NCBI RefSeq assembly: GCF_002067275.1
Contig: NZ_MVQX01000054.1
Span: 1-64,000 of the forward strand
Length of the DNA stretch: 64,000 nt
Direction of reading: 5' to 3'
Source: Methanomethylovorans sp. PtaU1.Bin093
GTDB lineage: Archaea; Halobacteriota; Methanosarcinia; Methanosarcinales; Methanosarcinaceae
The translations under genes were made by a program, and so were the position numbers. Shown here one piece after another: positions 55,449 to 64,000 of this stretch. The notes beneath the pieces were generated by a model. That model searched no databases and had not been told where the DNA came from. It saw nothing but the letters and a program-made list of their open reading frames with translations. Within the stretch, counting starts at the first letter, position 1, and each line of letters opens with the position of its first letter.

Positions 55449-55792
55449 GTAAGTTTGACTACCTTAGCATTATTAGTAACTCAGTATACTTTTATATGAA
55501 TGATTTACTTTGTAATTCCAAGTAATTTTTGACAGCCGATATTGATTATTATTTATTGTTATAATTATATTGTAACTACATAAATTGTACGCGTTGATCG
55601 ATTTTGTCCAATTTTTCCTTCTAATCTGATCCGTATATTATTCCTTCTTGTCTAACTATGTCTCTATACATTGATCTGTTACTTGTGATAATATTGATCG
55701 TAAAACAAGTTTACCTTCTTTCGTCAAGTCCTTAACTCTGGATCACTATAAAGACAGAGTATTTAATACACATCAGTGACGTTTACCTTTGC
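55449..55792. other. AT-rich gap before apgM
   Basis: About 340 bases with no ORF of interest. A TATA-like TATTTAATAC around 55761-55770 lies about 25 bases before the apgM ATG, which lacks a Shine-Dalgarno site, so its message is probably leaderless. Confidence 0.4.
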
Positions 55793-57334
55793 ATGACACT
55801 ACCTAAAAAACCTTTAGTGCTTATGATCCTTGATGGATGGGGCTATGATCCCGATCCTAACGGTAATGCTGTGCAGGCTGCCAAGACACCAGTTCTTGAC
55901 TCCCTTCTGGAGAAATACCCTTCCACTTTTCTGGAGGCTTCAGGGGAAAGCGTTGGTCTTCCTGCAGGTCAGATGGGCAATTCTGAGGTAGGACACCTTA
56001 ACATTGGTGCAGGAAGAATCGTGTATCAGGATCTGACACGCATTAACAGATCTATTGAAAGTGGTGAGATCTATAGTAATCCAGTACTTCTTGAGGCGAC
56101 ACGGAATGTAAAGAGGCATGGCTCAAACCTACATCTTATGGGTCTTTTCTCATATGGGGGAGTGCATAGTCATCTGAAACATCTGAAAAGCTTGATCGAG
56201 TTTGCTGGAGATCAGGGACTTCCAAAGGTCTACGTCCATGCTTTTCTTGATGGCAGGGATGTGCCTCCCAGACAAGCACTTTACGATATGGCAGAGTTCC
56301 AGCAAATGTATTCCAAAAAAGGAAATGCTATCATTGCTACTGTTTCAGGGCGATACTATGCTATGGACAGGGATAAGCGCTGGGATAGGATAAAACTTGC
56401 TTATGATGCATTGGTCCTAGGCGAAGGCTTGAAGTCTGAAGGTCCTGTTTCTGCCATCCAGGAGGCATATGGCAGAGGTGAAAATGACGAGTTTGTCAAA
56501 CCTACGGTCATCACTGACAAAGAGGGTCAGCCTCTTACAACTATCAAAGACAATGATTCAGTGATATTTTTCAATTTCAGGCCGGACAGGGCACGTCAGC
56601 TGACCTACTCTTTTGTAAATGAATGTTTTGAGGGGTTTGAAAGAAATGTTTTCCCCCATGTCCATTATGTATGCATGTCCGAATATGATGAAAAATTGGA
56701 TGTTCCACTTGTCTTTCCAACAGAACGCATTGAGAATACATTAGGACAGGTGCTTAGTAAGCATGGTCTCAAGCAGTTAAGGATAGCTGAGACTGAAAAA
56801 TATGCACATGTTACTTTCTTCCTGAACGGAGGTGTAGAGGAGCAGAATCCCGGAGAGGAAAGGTTATTGATCCCTTCTCCTAAAGTGGCTACTTATGACC
56901 TCAAACCACAAATGAGTGCTTTTGAGGTTACTGATGCACTTGTGGAACATATAAGGTCAGGGTCATACGATGTCATAATAGTGAATTATGCGAATATGGA
57001 TATGGTGGGTCATACAGGTTTCTTTGACGCTGCCGTAGAGGCAGTACAAACCGTTGATACCTGCGTGGGCAGAGTGGTGGCTGCTGTAATGGGAGCAGGT
57101 GGTTCTGTTATTATTACTGCTGACCATGGCAACGCTGAGAAGATGACAGATTTCGCTTCAGGTGCTACACATACAGCTCATACCTCTAATCCTGTACGTT
57201 GTATCTATGTTTGCAATGAACCCGGTTTACAGCTTTGTAAAGGGAAGTTATCTGACATTGCACCTACTATGCTTGAGATCCTGGGTATCCAGCAACCAAT
57301 GGAAATGACAGGCAGACCGCTTCTAAAAAAGTGA
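55793..57334 (+). CDS. gpmI: 2,3-bisphosphoglycerate-independent phosphoglycerate mutase
   Basis: Interconverts 3- and 2-phosphoglycerate. The 513-residue alkaline-phosphatase-fold enzyme has [26 protein letters not shown], the nucleophile region [33 protein letters not shown], and the metal loops [12 protein letters not shown] and [11 protein letters not shown]. Size and motifs are those of the full-length iPGM, not the shorter archaeal ApgM. It is divergent from UbiA and convergent with fen. Confidence 0.95.
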   Translation: MTLPKKPLVLMILDGWGYDPDPNGNAVQAAKTPVLDSLLEKYPSTFLEASGESVGLPAGQMGNSEVGHLNIGAGRIVYQDLTRINRSIESGEIYSNPVLLEATRNVKRHGSNLHLMGLFSYGGVHSHLKHLKSLIEFAGDQGLPKVYVHAFLDGRDVPPRQALYDMAEFQQMYSKKGNAIIATVSGRYYAMDRDKRWDRIKLAYDALVLGEGLKSEGPVSAIQEAYGRGENDEFVKPTVITDKEGQPLTTIKDNDSVIFFNFRPDRARQLTYSFVNECFEGFERNVFPHVHYVCMSEYDEKLDVPLVFPTERIENTLGQVLSKHGLKQLRIAETEKYAHVTFFLNGGVEEQNPGEERLLIPSPKVATYDLKPQMSAFEVTDALVEHIRSGSYDVIIVNYANMDMVGHTGFFDAAVEAVQTVDTCVGRVVAAVMGAGGSVIITADHGNAEKMTDFASGATHTAHTSNPVRCIYVCNEPGLQLCKGKLSDIAPTMLEILGIQQPMEMTGRPLLKK

Positions 57335-58351
57335 TCAGAACCATTGGTCCAGGGTTCTCTGTCCTGGTCCGCTGATCGTTTCCAGCCTTTCACAGGCTTT
57401 AATGACCCTGTCTTTTGAAAAATCATGCTCTTGGCAAAGGAATGTAATAATTGCATCGGTATCGGGTTTTTTCCATTTGAGGGTGTAGTCATCGGTTACA
57501 GAAGGGTTTAAAAAAATATTTTTTATCTCCTGCACATTCTCTATTTTTTGCCCTACAGCAAGCAACACTTTTTCTATATTGTCGTGCTCTTTTATAAGTT
57601 TCAGTGCTTTTTTTGGGCCTATCTTTTCAAGGCCCTGGTTGTAATCGGTACCTACGCATATTGCAATATCTATAAGTTGTGAGTGATCGATCCCAAGTTC
57701 TGCCAAGCTTTCCTCGATTTTAATTATCTCTGGTCTAACTTCCACAAATATGTTCTTCTTCGGCAGTTTGCGCTTACCTGTAATTGTAAGGTTCCTTACG
57801 ACCAGGGGTGCTCCGAACAGTATAGAATCGTAATCCTGTGAAGCAATATAGTTCGCATCTCCTCTTTTCACCATGTGGGCAGCTTGTGCCTCTCCTTCCG
57901 AAGGGGCATCAACCCAGGGAATGCCCATGGCCAAGAGTAACCGTCTGGAATCATCTGCTATCTCCTGGGTGACCCTTGAGGAAGCCTGTGCATACATATA
58001 TGCTTCTTCTGCCAGTCCCTTTTCCTTTGCTTCTTCCCATTTTATCGTTGCGTTCTCTCTGTCAGCCATTCGCTTCTCTATGGTCCGATCTTTGAGATAT
58101 GATGGTTTTCCATCAAAAACAAATACTGGCTTGATCCCTTCTTCCATAAGGCTGGTCATACGGTATAGGATACCTGAAAGATGAGAGGTTGTGTTTCCTC
58201 TGGAGTCCTTAAGCGGCGTACCATCTCTTTGCCTTATTATACTAAGGAATTGATAAAGCGTGTTGTATGCATCTATAGCTACAACTTTATGGGACAATTC
58301 GGATATTTCGATTTGCTGTTTTTTCAGGAGTTCTCCAATATCTGTTCCCAT
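57335..58351 (-). CDS. fen: Flap endonuclease 1
   Basis: Removes 5' flaps in replication and repair. The 338-residue protein has the acidic N block ([23 protein letters not shown]), [54 protein letters not shown], an H2TH region ([25 protein letters not shown]) and the C-terminal PCNA box GQRTLDQWF. Its stop directly follows the phosphoglycerate mutase stop, convergent. Confidence 0.97.
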   Translation of the reverse strand: MGTDIGELLKKQQIEISELSHKVVAIDAYNTLYQFLSIIRQRDGTPLKDSRGNTTSHLSGILYRMTSLMEEGIKPVFVFDGKPSYLKDRTIEKRMADRENATIKWEEAKEKGLAEEAYMYAQASSRVTQEIADDSRRLLLAMGIPWVDAPSEGEAQAAHMVKRGDANYIASQDYDSILFGAPLVVRNLTITGKRKLPKKNIFVEVRPEIIKIEESLAELGIDHSQLIDIAICVGTDYNQGLEKIGPKKALKLIKEHDNIEKVLLAVGQKIENVQEIKNIFLNPSVTDDYTLKWKKPDTDAIITFLCQEHDFSKDRVIKACERLETISGPGQRTLDQWF

Positions 58352-58366
58352 AAAACAGGATAGTTG

Positions 58367-58678
58367 TCAGATATTCTTAGTTGTTTCGCTAGTATCCAGT
58401 CGCACATCTATGACCGAATCATCAGATGCATCGATCTTTCCTATCTTTAGGATATTTCCGACCCTTTCAACAAGGTCTGCTTTTGTTATCTGAACCTGAT
58501 GTCCGTCCCCATCAGAACTTCTGTTCTTATGTACGATCAGTAACTTCTGTCCACTGATTTCATTGCCTATTTTAGATATGACATTCTTGACGACTTGCTC
58601 GAAATCAGAATATATCATTATTTCGGAGTATTTTCCAGCTTTTTTGATAATACCAATCGGTTCCAGATGAATGCGCAT
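58367..58678 (-). CDS. Uncharacterised 103-residue protein upstream of fen
   Basis: A small protein (MRIHLEPIGIIKKAGKYSEI...) with basic and acidic patches, no membrane segment and no cysteine. The first residues recall TrmO openings but no methyltransferase core follows. It ends 15 bases before the fen start on the same strand, so the two may be an operon. Function not recognised. Confidence 0.5.
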   Translation of the reverse strand: MRIHLEPIGIIKKAGKYSEIMIYSDFEQVVKNVISKIGNEISGQKLLIVHKNRSSDGDGHQVQITKADLVERVGNILKIGKIDASDDSVIDVRLDTSETTKNI

Positions 58679-58800
58679 ATACGCACCTCTTTACAGAATA
58701 AGACTTTAGATCACTCATCATACGTAAGCACCTGTTTATATCATTTTCGCATTGTTCGGGAAATAACTGGTATTCTATAGGAACAATATTACACCAGGCT

Positions 58801-59127
58801 TCATCTGTACCTTTTGCTATCAAGGGTTTCCAGAGCTTCGTCTACCCTGCCGATCACTTCGTCCATTTTTCTATCCATGTTGCTCTCTATGCTCTGTACA
58901 TTGATCCTCAGGGACCTTTCCTTCACATCGATCATGCTTTCCATTTTGCGCATGCGTATGTCAACTGAGAGGATCATAGCTGCCAGAGCGCCTACCATAA
59001 CTATTGCTGCGAGTATTATAAGAGAATTCGCAGGGTCATATTTAAATCTTCCAAGCCATTCGTACGTAAGTACAAAAGATGATACAACCATCACTATGGA
59101 AAAAACAATATCTCTTGTTTCCATCAT
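58801..59127 (-). CDS. Small two-helix membrane protein with coiled coil
   Basis: A 108-residue protein: two membrane helices (DIVFSIVMVVSSFVLTYEW and SLIILAAIVMVGALAAMILSV) and a charged helical tail (RMRKMESMIDVKERSLRINVQSIESNMDRKMDEVIGRVDEALETL). GAGGGT ahead of the ATG supports the start. No family was recognised. Confidence 0.55.
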   Translation of the reverse strand: MMETRDIVFSIVMVVSSFVLTYEWLGRFKYDPANSLIILAAIVMVGALAAMILSVDIRMRKMESMIDVKERSLRINVQSIESNMDRKMDEVIGRVDEALETLDSKRYR

Positions 59128-59376
59128 CGACCCTCATAAAATAGAATTTGGATTGCTTTTTTATTACTTTTCTTTAAAGGATATAAACCAATAGATTGAC
59201 TTTGTAGAAAAGCCTTTTCAATCATTTTAAGGCTATAAATTACGTTCTTTTTGTTCATGCTCTTTCTGTGTCTTTTTTAAGTATCATCTCTCTATTTGTA
59301 TATATGCTTTTTATATATTATACCTTATTAAATATAAATATATACTATAAATGAGTATATTAAAACGGTGGTATCG

Positions 59377-59478
59377 ATGGACAACCTCGTTTCAACAAAG
59401 TACGTAGTAGTGGTACTGGTATATCTCCTAATGCTGCTAGCAGCCGGTCTCATGGCTGGTCTTATTGTTGTAGAGTGA
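59377..59478 (+). CDS. 33-residue single-helix membrane protein
   Basis: MDNLVSTKYV followed by a hydrophobic helix (VVVLVYLLMLLAAGLMAGLIVV) and a glutamate. GGTGGT four bases before the ATG is a good Shine-Dalgarno site, and an AT-rich promoter lies upstream. It is 81 bases before the next gene on the strand. Small membrane proteins of this size often bind a larger partner; none is known here. Confidence 0.6.
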   Translation: MDNLVSTKYVVVVLVYLLMLLAAGLMAGLIVVE

Positions 59479-59521
59479 TAAATGCCTGTTTTTTGACATG
59501 TTTACATGGAATGTTATTTAA

Positions 59522-59555
59522 GTACCCCTTTATAATTTATCATATAAGGGGGTAC
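59522..59555 (+). promoter_or_regulatory. Hairpin that may hide the ribosome-binding site of the next gene
   Basis: GTACCCCTT (59522-59530) can pair with AAGGGGGTAC (59546-59555, one bulged G), placing the TATA-like TTTATAATTTAT in the loop. The 3' arm contains the GGGGGT that serves as Shine-Dalgarno site for the TTG start at 59560. If the transcript begins upstream, folding would lower translation. It could equally be a DNA operator around the TATA box. Confidence 0.4.
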
Positions 59556-59559
59556 CCGC

Positions 59560-60306
59560 TTGAGTATAAAGGATCTCATTAACGTCTGGGTTATAAAGAC
59601 CGGCTATTCCGGCAGGCAGGCACGGGAATGTCTTAAGAAAAATGTTATTTCTTTTGACGTGGAACTACATATACTTGAGGAATTTGCAGAAGATCTGAAG
59701 TCTTCTTCAAATCCAATAATTATGCAAGATCGGTACAGGTTGCTTGATCAAAAATATGATGATTTTACCAACAATCTGGCCAGTGAGCTAGAGAACAGTC
59801 TGGAAGACCTCAATTACTTTTCCGGTTCTCCTTTGAGGGATGAAAAGATCTCCCGATTAAAAGAAATGCTTGAAGATATGAACCAGGAATTATCTGGCTT
59901 TCACAAAGTTATGGACAAATTTGATGAATTTGAAAGAATAGAGTATCTAAAAACAGCCATTCATGATAAGCTATGTTCCATTGCGCATTCCAAACTTGAA
60001 ACATGGGCTTCTGATATGGCAAGGTTCTCAATAAGTATCCTTACAGGTGATATTGTGGTAATACCTCTTCCTGAAAAAGGTCTTTTTGCAATCGGCAGGG
60101 TCATGGGTGGGTATGAATACAATAGTACGGACATATATACCCGGCATTTTCACAATGTAGAATGGTTGAATATGCAAGTCCCATTCCCCGAACTTAAGGA
60201 AGAGCTTAATGGTTCTTCATCAGTTTTTCTTCTTACAGGGGATGCAAGGGAAAAAATACTTGATATGCTCGTTTCTAAAAGAATCCGTCAGAGTGAATTA
60301 ATATGA
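59560..60306 (+). CDS. Coiled-coil protein with EVE/PUA-like C-terminal domain
   Basis: A 248-residue protein starting with TTG, four bases behind GGGGGTAC. The first 150 residues are helical and charged (coiled coil). The end, GDIVVIPLPEKGLFAIGRVMGGYEYNSTDIYTRHFHNVEWLNMQVPF, resembles the small EVE/PUA-like fold found in Mrr-type restriction proteins (GD.VV.P...IA.G.V.G.Y.Y...RkV.W...vp). Those domains read modified bases. Here no nuclease domain is attached. The family is not known to me; a nucleic-acid sensing role is inference. Confidence 0.6.
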   Translation: MSIKDLINVWVIKTGYSGRQARECLKKNVISFDVELHILEEFAEDLKSSSNPIIMQDRYRLLDQKYDDFTNNLASELENSLEDLNYFSGSPLRDEKISRLKEMLEDMNQELSGFHKVMDKFDEFERIEYLKTAIHDKLCSIAHSKLETWASDMARFSISILTGDIVVIPLPEKGLFAIGRVMGGYEYNSTDIYTRHFHNVEWLNMQVPFPELKEELNGSSSVFLLTGDAREKILDMLVSKRIRQSELI

Positions 60307-60681
60307 TGTGAAAAATTGGACCAAGCTGCATTTAGAGAATATTACGAGCAGGTTATTGACCACAAGGAATATACCCAGAAGGCTGACAGCACTTCTGGTT
60401 GCTAACCATATATAATTTTTCCATACAGATCCAGTACTCATTATAGTGAGATAGTACCAATAAATTATCCCAATGAACACGACCTTCATTATGAGCATTG
60501 ACCAAATACCGAATTCATCCATCAGGATGGCAAGGAATGGATTTTCCTCAAATCCATGATCTAATGCATGATATGTGGTGATGAAATCTCCTAATACATA
60601 GAATAGGACTATGTGCTTAATATCTCCAAGAAACTGTGTAAAGGGATCAGATCCTGCCACCAAGATGTTTTTCAGCACCAT
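60298..60681 (-). CDS. Small DUF5658-like membrane protein
   Basis: A 127-residue protein with about three helices and the typical motif FITTYHALDHGFEENPFLAILMDEFG, seen in small archaeal membrane proteins of the DUF5658 type. It overlaps the end of the convergent EVE-like gene by nine bases. Function unknown. Confidence 0.6.
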   Translation of the reverse strand: MVLKNILVAGSDPFTQFLGDIKHIVLFYVLGDFITTYHALDHGFEENPFLAILMDEFGIWSMLIMKVVFIGIIYWYYLTIMSTGSVWKNYIWLATRSAVSLLGIFLVVNNLLVIFSKCSLVQFFTSY

Positions 60682-60864
60682 ATGTCCAGATGCTCATGAA
60701 CCAGTATATATTCAAAATGTATACAATTCGTATCCTCATGTACATGCAATGTCGGATGCTGTTTATATCCCTTGATATCATATACTGAGCCCATCGAAAA
60801 GATAAGACAATTGTTTTGTACTATTAATAACAATGCTTATAGCATGACAGAGAGGATGAAGAAC

Positions 60865-62019
60865 ATGGATATGACAGATTTGCTGGCCAAGCACAAAGCA
60901 GATGGTTTCATGATCGTGGGTAATGTCGATAATGCTGATTTCTACTACGCCACAAATTTCTTCGTCTCAGATAAATACACCTATATACAAACATCGGGTT
61001 CAAAAGAGCTATTAGTAGTCTCAGAAATGGAAAAAGGCCGTGCTGAGCTCGAGTCCAGGATTACCGATATACGTACGTTGCAAGATTATAACTACAGAGA
61101 GAAACTAAAGCAAAGAGGCGACCCATATCAGGCTTATGTAGATTGCATAGCTGAGATATTACAAAAAGAAGGTATCCGAAAATTAGGAGTCCCAAGGGAT
61201 TTTCCTTATCACACGGCTCAGGCTCTGAAAGAGGAGGGCTTTACTATTGTTGATATGGAAAGTCCTTTCAGAAAATTGAGGTCGCTCAAAAGGGAAGACG
61301 AAATAGGACATATCAGGTATGCCCAAAAAGCTTGTGAAAAAGCCATGGCTGCAGCTATTGATCTTATTCATAGGTCTGAGATAGTCGATGGTAAACTTCT
61401 TTTCCGGGGTTTTGAACTCACTGCAGACGACGTTCGCAGGGAGATAGACCTTGCATTACTGGATTCAGGTTGTGAGGCAGTGGGCACTATTGTTGCTGGC
61501 GGTAAAAAAGCTGCCAATCCTCATTGGGAAGGAGAAGGCCCACTCAAGCCAAACGAGTCTATTGTTATTGATATATTTCCTCGCAGCAAAAAACACCGTT
61601 ATTTTGCCGATATGAGCCGCACAGTCCTGAAAGGTGAAGCATCTGTCGAGCTTCAGAGAATGTATGATGCAGTTCTGGCAGCTCAGAAGGAAGCTATAGA
61701 AATGGTTAAGCCCGGCATACTCTGCAGTGACATACATGATCGTGTATGTGATGTACTAGAATCCCATGGGTTTAAAACAATACGTAGCGGTTCTAAAGTA
61801 GGTTTCATCCACTCTACAGGCCATGGAGTTGGTCTTGAGATCCATGAGGCACCATTTGTGGGAACTCAGGACATTCCTCTTGAGAAGGATAATGTCATTA
61901 CCATTGAACCTGGTCTTTACTATCCGGATCAGGGGGGTATTCGAATAGAGGATATGTTTTTAGTGACAGAGGATGGTTGTGAGAATCTCACATCACTTGA
62001 GAAGAGATTTGTGATCTAA
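60865..62019 (+). CDS. M24 aminopeptidase P family (Xaa-Pro) peptidase
   Basis: About 384 residues. An N-terminal creatinase-type domain (DGFMIVGNVDNADFYYATNFFVSDKYTYIQ) precedes the pita-bread fold with metal ligands in VIDIFPRSKKHRYFADMSRT, GFIHSTGHGVGLEIHEAP, NVITIEPGLYYPDQGGIRIEDMFLV. Several in-frame ATGs exist (60772, 60844, 60856, 60865); 60865 has a GAGG at suitable distance. It lies 33 bases before the second M24 gene (map), same strand. Confidence 0.85.
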   Translation: MDMTDLLAKHKADGFMIVGNVDNADFYYATNFFVSDKYTYIQTSGSKELLVVSEMEKGRAELESRITDIRTLQDYNYREKLKQRGDPYQAYVDCIAEILQKEGIRKLGVPRDFPYHTAQALKEEGFTIVDMESPFRKLRSLKREDEIGHIRYAQKACEKAMAAAIDLIHRSEIVDGKLLFRGFELTADDVRREIDLALLDSGCEAVGTIVAGGKKAANPHWEGEGPLKPNESIVIDIFPRSKKHRYFADMSRTVLKGEASVELQRMYDAVLAAQKEAIEMVKPGILCSDIHDRVCDVLESHGFKTIRSGSKVGFIHSTGHGVGLEIHEAPFVGTQDIPLEKDNVITIEPGLYYPDQGGIRIEDMFLVTEDGCENLTSLEKRFVI

Positions 62020-62052
62020 TAATGTTATTAAGTTATCATTCGTAGGTGTTTT

Positions 62053-62943
62053 ATGACAAGTATAATGCAGGATGATATTCTGGAGAAATATCTTAAGGCA
62101 GGCGAGATACTATCCAGGGTGAGAAGCGAAGCAAAGGATAGGGTCAAAGTGGGTGCAAGTCTGCTTGAAGTAGCGGAGTTCGTGGAAAACAGGACCATAG
62201 AGCTCGGAGCCGATGGTTCAGCGTTCCCATGTAATATCTCACGGAATGATGAAGCTGCCCACGCCACACCAATGGCAGATGATGAGTCGGTTTTTGGAGA
62301 AGATGTGGTGAAGCTGGATATCGGGGTTCACGTGGATGGCTATATTGCTGACTCTGCCATCACAGTGGATCTCACAGGCAAGCATGGGGATCTCGTCAAA
62401 GCCTCAGAAGCTGCCCTTTATGCTGCTATAGATACTGTAAAAAGTGGGGTTAATACCGCACAGCTGGGTTCTGTGATCGAAGACACTATTGTAGATCTTG
62501 GTTTCAGGCCAATAGTCAATCTGACAGGCCATGGGGTTGCCAGGTATATTGCCCATACTCATCCCAGCATACCCAACCGTCGTATTGATCACGGTTCTGT
62601 GCTCACCGCCGGAGATGTGATAGCTATCGAACCCTTTGCTACTGATGGTGCGGGAAAAATAATAGATGGTTCATGGGCAGAGATATTCAGTGTCATAGGG
62701 AACAAACCTGTGCGTCTGCCAGCTGCCCGTAATCTTCTGAAAGAGATAGAACCGTATCGGATGTTGCCATTCGCCAAGAGGTGGCTCAAGACCGAAAAAC
62801 TTGACTTTGCTCTTATGCAGCTTGCTAAATCAGGTGTGATCACTTCTTATCCGGTACTCAAGGAAGTTGCGGGCGGTCTTGTATCCCAGGCAGAACATAC
62901 GCTGATCGTTACAGAGGACGGTTGTCAGGTGACCACTCTTTAA
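62053..62943 (+). CDS. map: Methionine aminopeptidase type II
   Basis: Removes the initiator methionine. The 296-residue enzyme has VVKLDIGVHVDGYIADSAITVDL (Asp ligands), LTGHGVARYIAHTHPSIPN (His), GDVIAIEPFATDGAG (Glu) and the type II insertion (ARNLLKEIEPYRMLPFAKRWL), ending LIVTEDGCQVTTL. AGGTG before the ATG is a good binding site. The stop overlaps the next start (TAATG). Confidence 0.96.
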   Translation: MTSIMQDDILEKYLKAGEILSRVRSEAKDRVKVGASLLEVAEFVENRTIELGADGSAFPCNISRNDEAAHATPMADDESVFGEDVVKLDIGVHVDGYIADSAITVDLTGKHGDLVKASEAALYAAIDTVKSGVNTAQLGSVIEDTIVDLGFRPIVNLTGHGVARYIAHTHPSIPNRRIDHGSVLTAGDVIAIEPFATDGAGKIIDGSWAEIFSVIGNKPVRLPAARNLLKEIEPYRMLPFAKRWLKTEKLDFALMQLAKSGVITSYPVLKEVAGGLVSQAEHTLIVTEDGCQVTTL

Positions 62944-63719
62944 TGAGGGATAGGTTGAAAGCTCCACTTTTAGCATTTTCATTGTTTTTTTTGTTTATGA
63001 TACTTCCAGTGAACGCAACCTTCACCTGGGAAAACAATATTACTGTTGGATATGAAGAGGTCCAATGGATATATACGGAAACCTATGATGAAGCCAATTC
63101 TATCATCTACAAAGACTACGTCGATGTGTCGGTGGGTAACCGGGATGGCTTCATAAATGCCTGGGAGGTTCTTAAAACTGATGTGAATACCAGATCTGCC
63201 CTACAAAATTCTATCATTGAGCAGATGGATGTAATTGTGAATGGCTCTTCTGAAAACATCGTGCTAACAGATGTAAATTCTCGGATGTCCCCTGAATTGT
63301 TGGGTCCGGTAATGCAGGCAGAGGTTATTACGAATATCTACACGACCAATTACCGCGTTTTATATCCTTTTTTAGAAGCTGGGGACAGCAATATATGTTT
63401 CATTGGTGAAAAAAACACTCCTATAGTTATCAATATGCCTAAGGGGATATCTGTGAATTCTACTGAGGGTATCGATAATGTATCTGTCAGCAACAATGGA
63501 CAGGTTGTAAAGGTCGCGGGTAGTTTTGATTCAACTGGAAAAGCAACAGTTCATTTCCACTTGGAGGAGGCTGAAGATATCGTTGCCTCAGTCCCGGAAG
63601 TCACTGAAGAGGGTCTTTCAGGTGAAGGAAGGATATTGGGGGATGAGCCATATCATGATTTCTCTCTTGCTGGAAGGATATTCCCTTCTTTAAGGATATG
63701 CAATCCCGACAGTGCTTAA
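62943..63719 (+). CDS. Secreted protein coupled to map
   Basis: A 258-residue protein with signal peptide (MRDRLKAPLLAFSLFFLFMILPVNATFTW) and a beta-rich ectodomain (NVVLTDVNSRMS-like region, then IVINMPKGISVNSTEGIDNVSVSNNGQVVKVAGSF) containing Asn sequons. The TAATG overlap couples it to map. No membrane anchor is seen at the end. Family not recognised. Confidence 0.6.
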   Translation: MRDRLKAPLLAFSLFFLFMILPVNATFTWENNITVGYEEVQWIYTETYDEANSIIYKDYVDVSVGNRDGFINAWEVLKTDVNTRSALQNSIIEQMDVIVNGSSENIVLTDVNSRMSPELLGPVMQAEVITNIYTTNYRVLYPFLEAGDSNICFIGEKNTPIVINMPKGISVNSTEGIDNVSVSNNGQVVKVAGSFDSTGKATVHFHLEEAEDIVASVPEVTEEGLSGEGRILGDEPYHDFSLAGRIFPSLRICNPDSA

Positions 63720-63771
63720 ATAAAGGATATACTCTTTATAATCCATTTAATTAATGTTGAGGCAATAGAAG

Positions 63772-64000
63772 ATGATGATCGAACAGATAAAACTAAAAAG
63801 AGGTATTGCTATAGGTCTGAACATTGAAATGCAGCATGCATCTTTGCTTGTGGTGAAAGCTGATTTGGGATTCGTGATGTGTGGTTATCTGGATATGGCC
63901 ACAGCTGAGAAGCTGGGAGATGTGGCTGCACGGGTTTCAGGGGTCAGCACATTTGAAGATGTTCTCGCTGCAGAGGTCAGGTCAGTAACCCCTAAAGCTA
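63772..64000 (+). CDS. DUF1805 protein (partial, runs off the window)
   Basis: The visible 76 residues (MMIEQIKLKRGIAIGLNIEMQHASLLVVKADLGFVMCGYLDMATAEKLGDVAARVSGVSTFEDVL...) match the DUF1805/YunC family: a small alpha/beta protein with the GFVMCGYLD block. GAGG precedes the ATG. The 3' end is outside the window. Function unknown. Confidence 0.85.
   Translation, partial: MMIEQIKLKRGIAIGLNIEMQHASLLVVKADLGFVMCGYLDMATAEKLGDVAARVSGVSTFEDVLAAEVRSVTPKA

Noticed and set aside
1..64000. CRISPR array, prophage or intact insertion sequence
   Set aside because: No regularly spaced repeats, integrase, transposase or phage structural gene could be found.

Overview
The window looks like the chromosome of a methylotrophic methanogen of the Methanosarcinaceae (for example the Methanolobus / Methanomethylovorans / Methanosarcina group). 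The evidence is archaeal-type genes throughout: archaeal methionine adenosyltransferase, FEN1, PurP, RbkR riboflavin kinase and archaeal UMP kinase. It also has a BHB-type intron in a tRNA, TATA-driven promoters with many apparently leaderless starts, an MtaA/MtbA-type methylcobamide:CoM methyltransferase, a corrinoid-protein paralog and a FilR1-type regulator. The genus is an inference. No sign of a prophage, CRISPR array or intact insertion sequence was seen.

Layout. 1-1.5 kb is accessory: a truncated Fic-family gene and a RelE-type toxin / DUF2683-type antitoxin pair, bracketed by two copies of a 37-bp hairpin repeat. 1.8-2.0 kb holds tRNA-Asp and an intron-containing tRNA-Tyr. 2.2-5.9 kb is mat and hisG-hisA-hisB. 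5.9-10 kb is a three-gene, same-strand operon that looks like DNA repair: radical SAM/HhH protein, DUF4130 partner, and HhH-MutS-like ATPase. 10-16.8 kb holds an ArsR/DUF4430-like regulator, a TIM-barrel protein, a 57-residue zinc ribbon, cbiZ, a MarR-MATE pair and a broken bacteriohemerythrin gene. 16.8-23 kb is an ABC-2 exporter cluster in which one permease carries a C-terminal PrsW-like intramembrane protease domain, followed by a secreted repeat protein and a small membrane protein.

23-28 kb has hcp, an MtaA-like methyltransferase that seems to start at CTG, tRNA-Pro, and the rbkR-ribB riboflavin operon behind a duplicated operator-like element. 28.3-31.5 kb is five tightly packed pilin-like genes, followed by a small ferredoxin and an asd-pyrH group that also holds two exported proteins and leads into a MacB-like ABC transporter (to 37.3 kb). 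37-44.5 kb has a corrinoid-like protein without its cobalt ligand histidine, leuD-leuB (or homocitrate-pathway paralogs), a HerA-like ATPase, a flavoprotein and purP.

44.6-64 kb is mixed. It includes a membrane-anchored wHTH regulator, truA, a YgjP-like metallopeptidase, a 14-repeat TPR lipoprotein, a tRNA G10 methyltransferase, a PUA/PP-loop/ferredoxin fusion, and purH. Further on are a FilR1 regulator, a UbiA prenyltransferase, apgM, fen, small membrane proteins, a coiled-coil/EVE-like protein behind a possible SD-hiding hairpin, two M24 peptidases and the start of a DUF1805 gene.

The three regions most likely to hold undescribed biology are the exporter-protease cluster (16.8-23 kb), the rSAM/DUF4130/MutS-like operon (5.9-10 kb) and the five-gene pilin-like cluster (28.3-31.5 kb).
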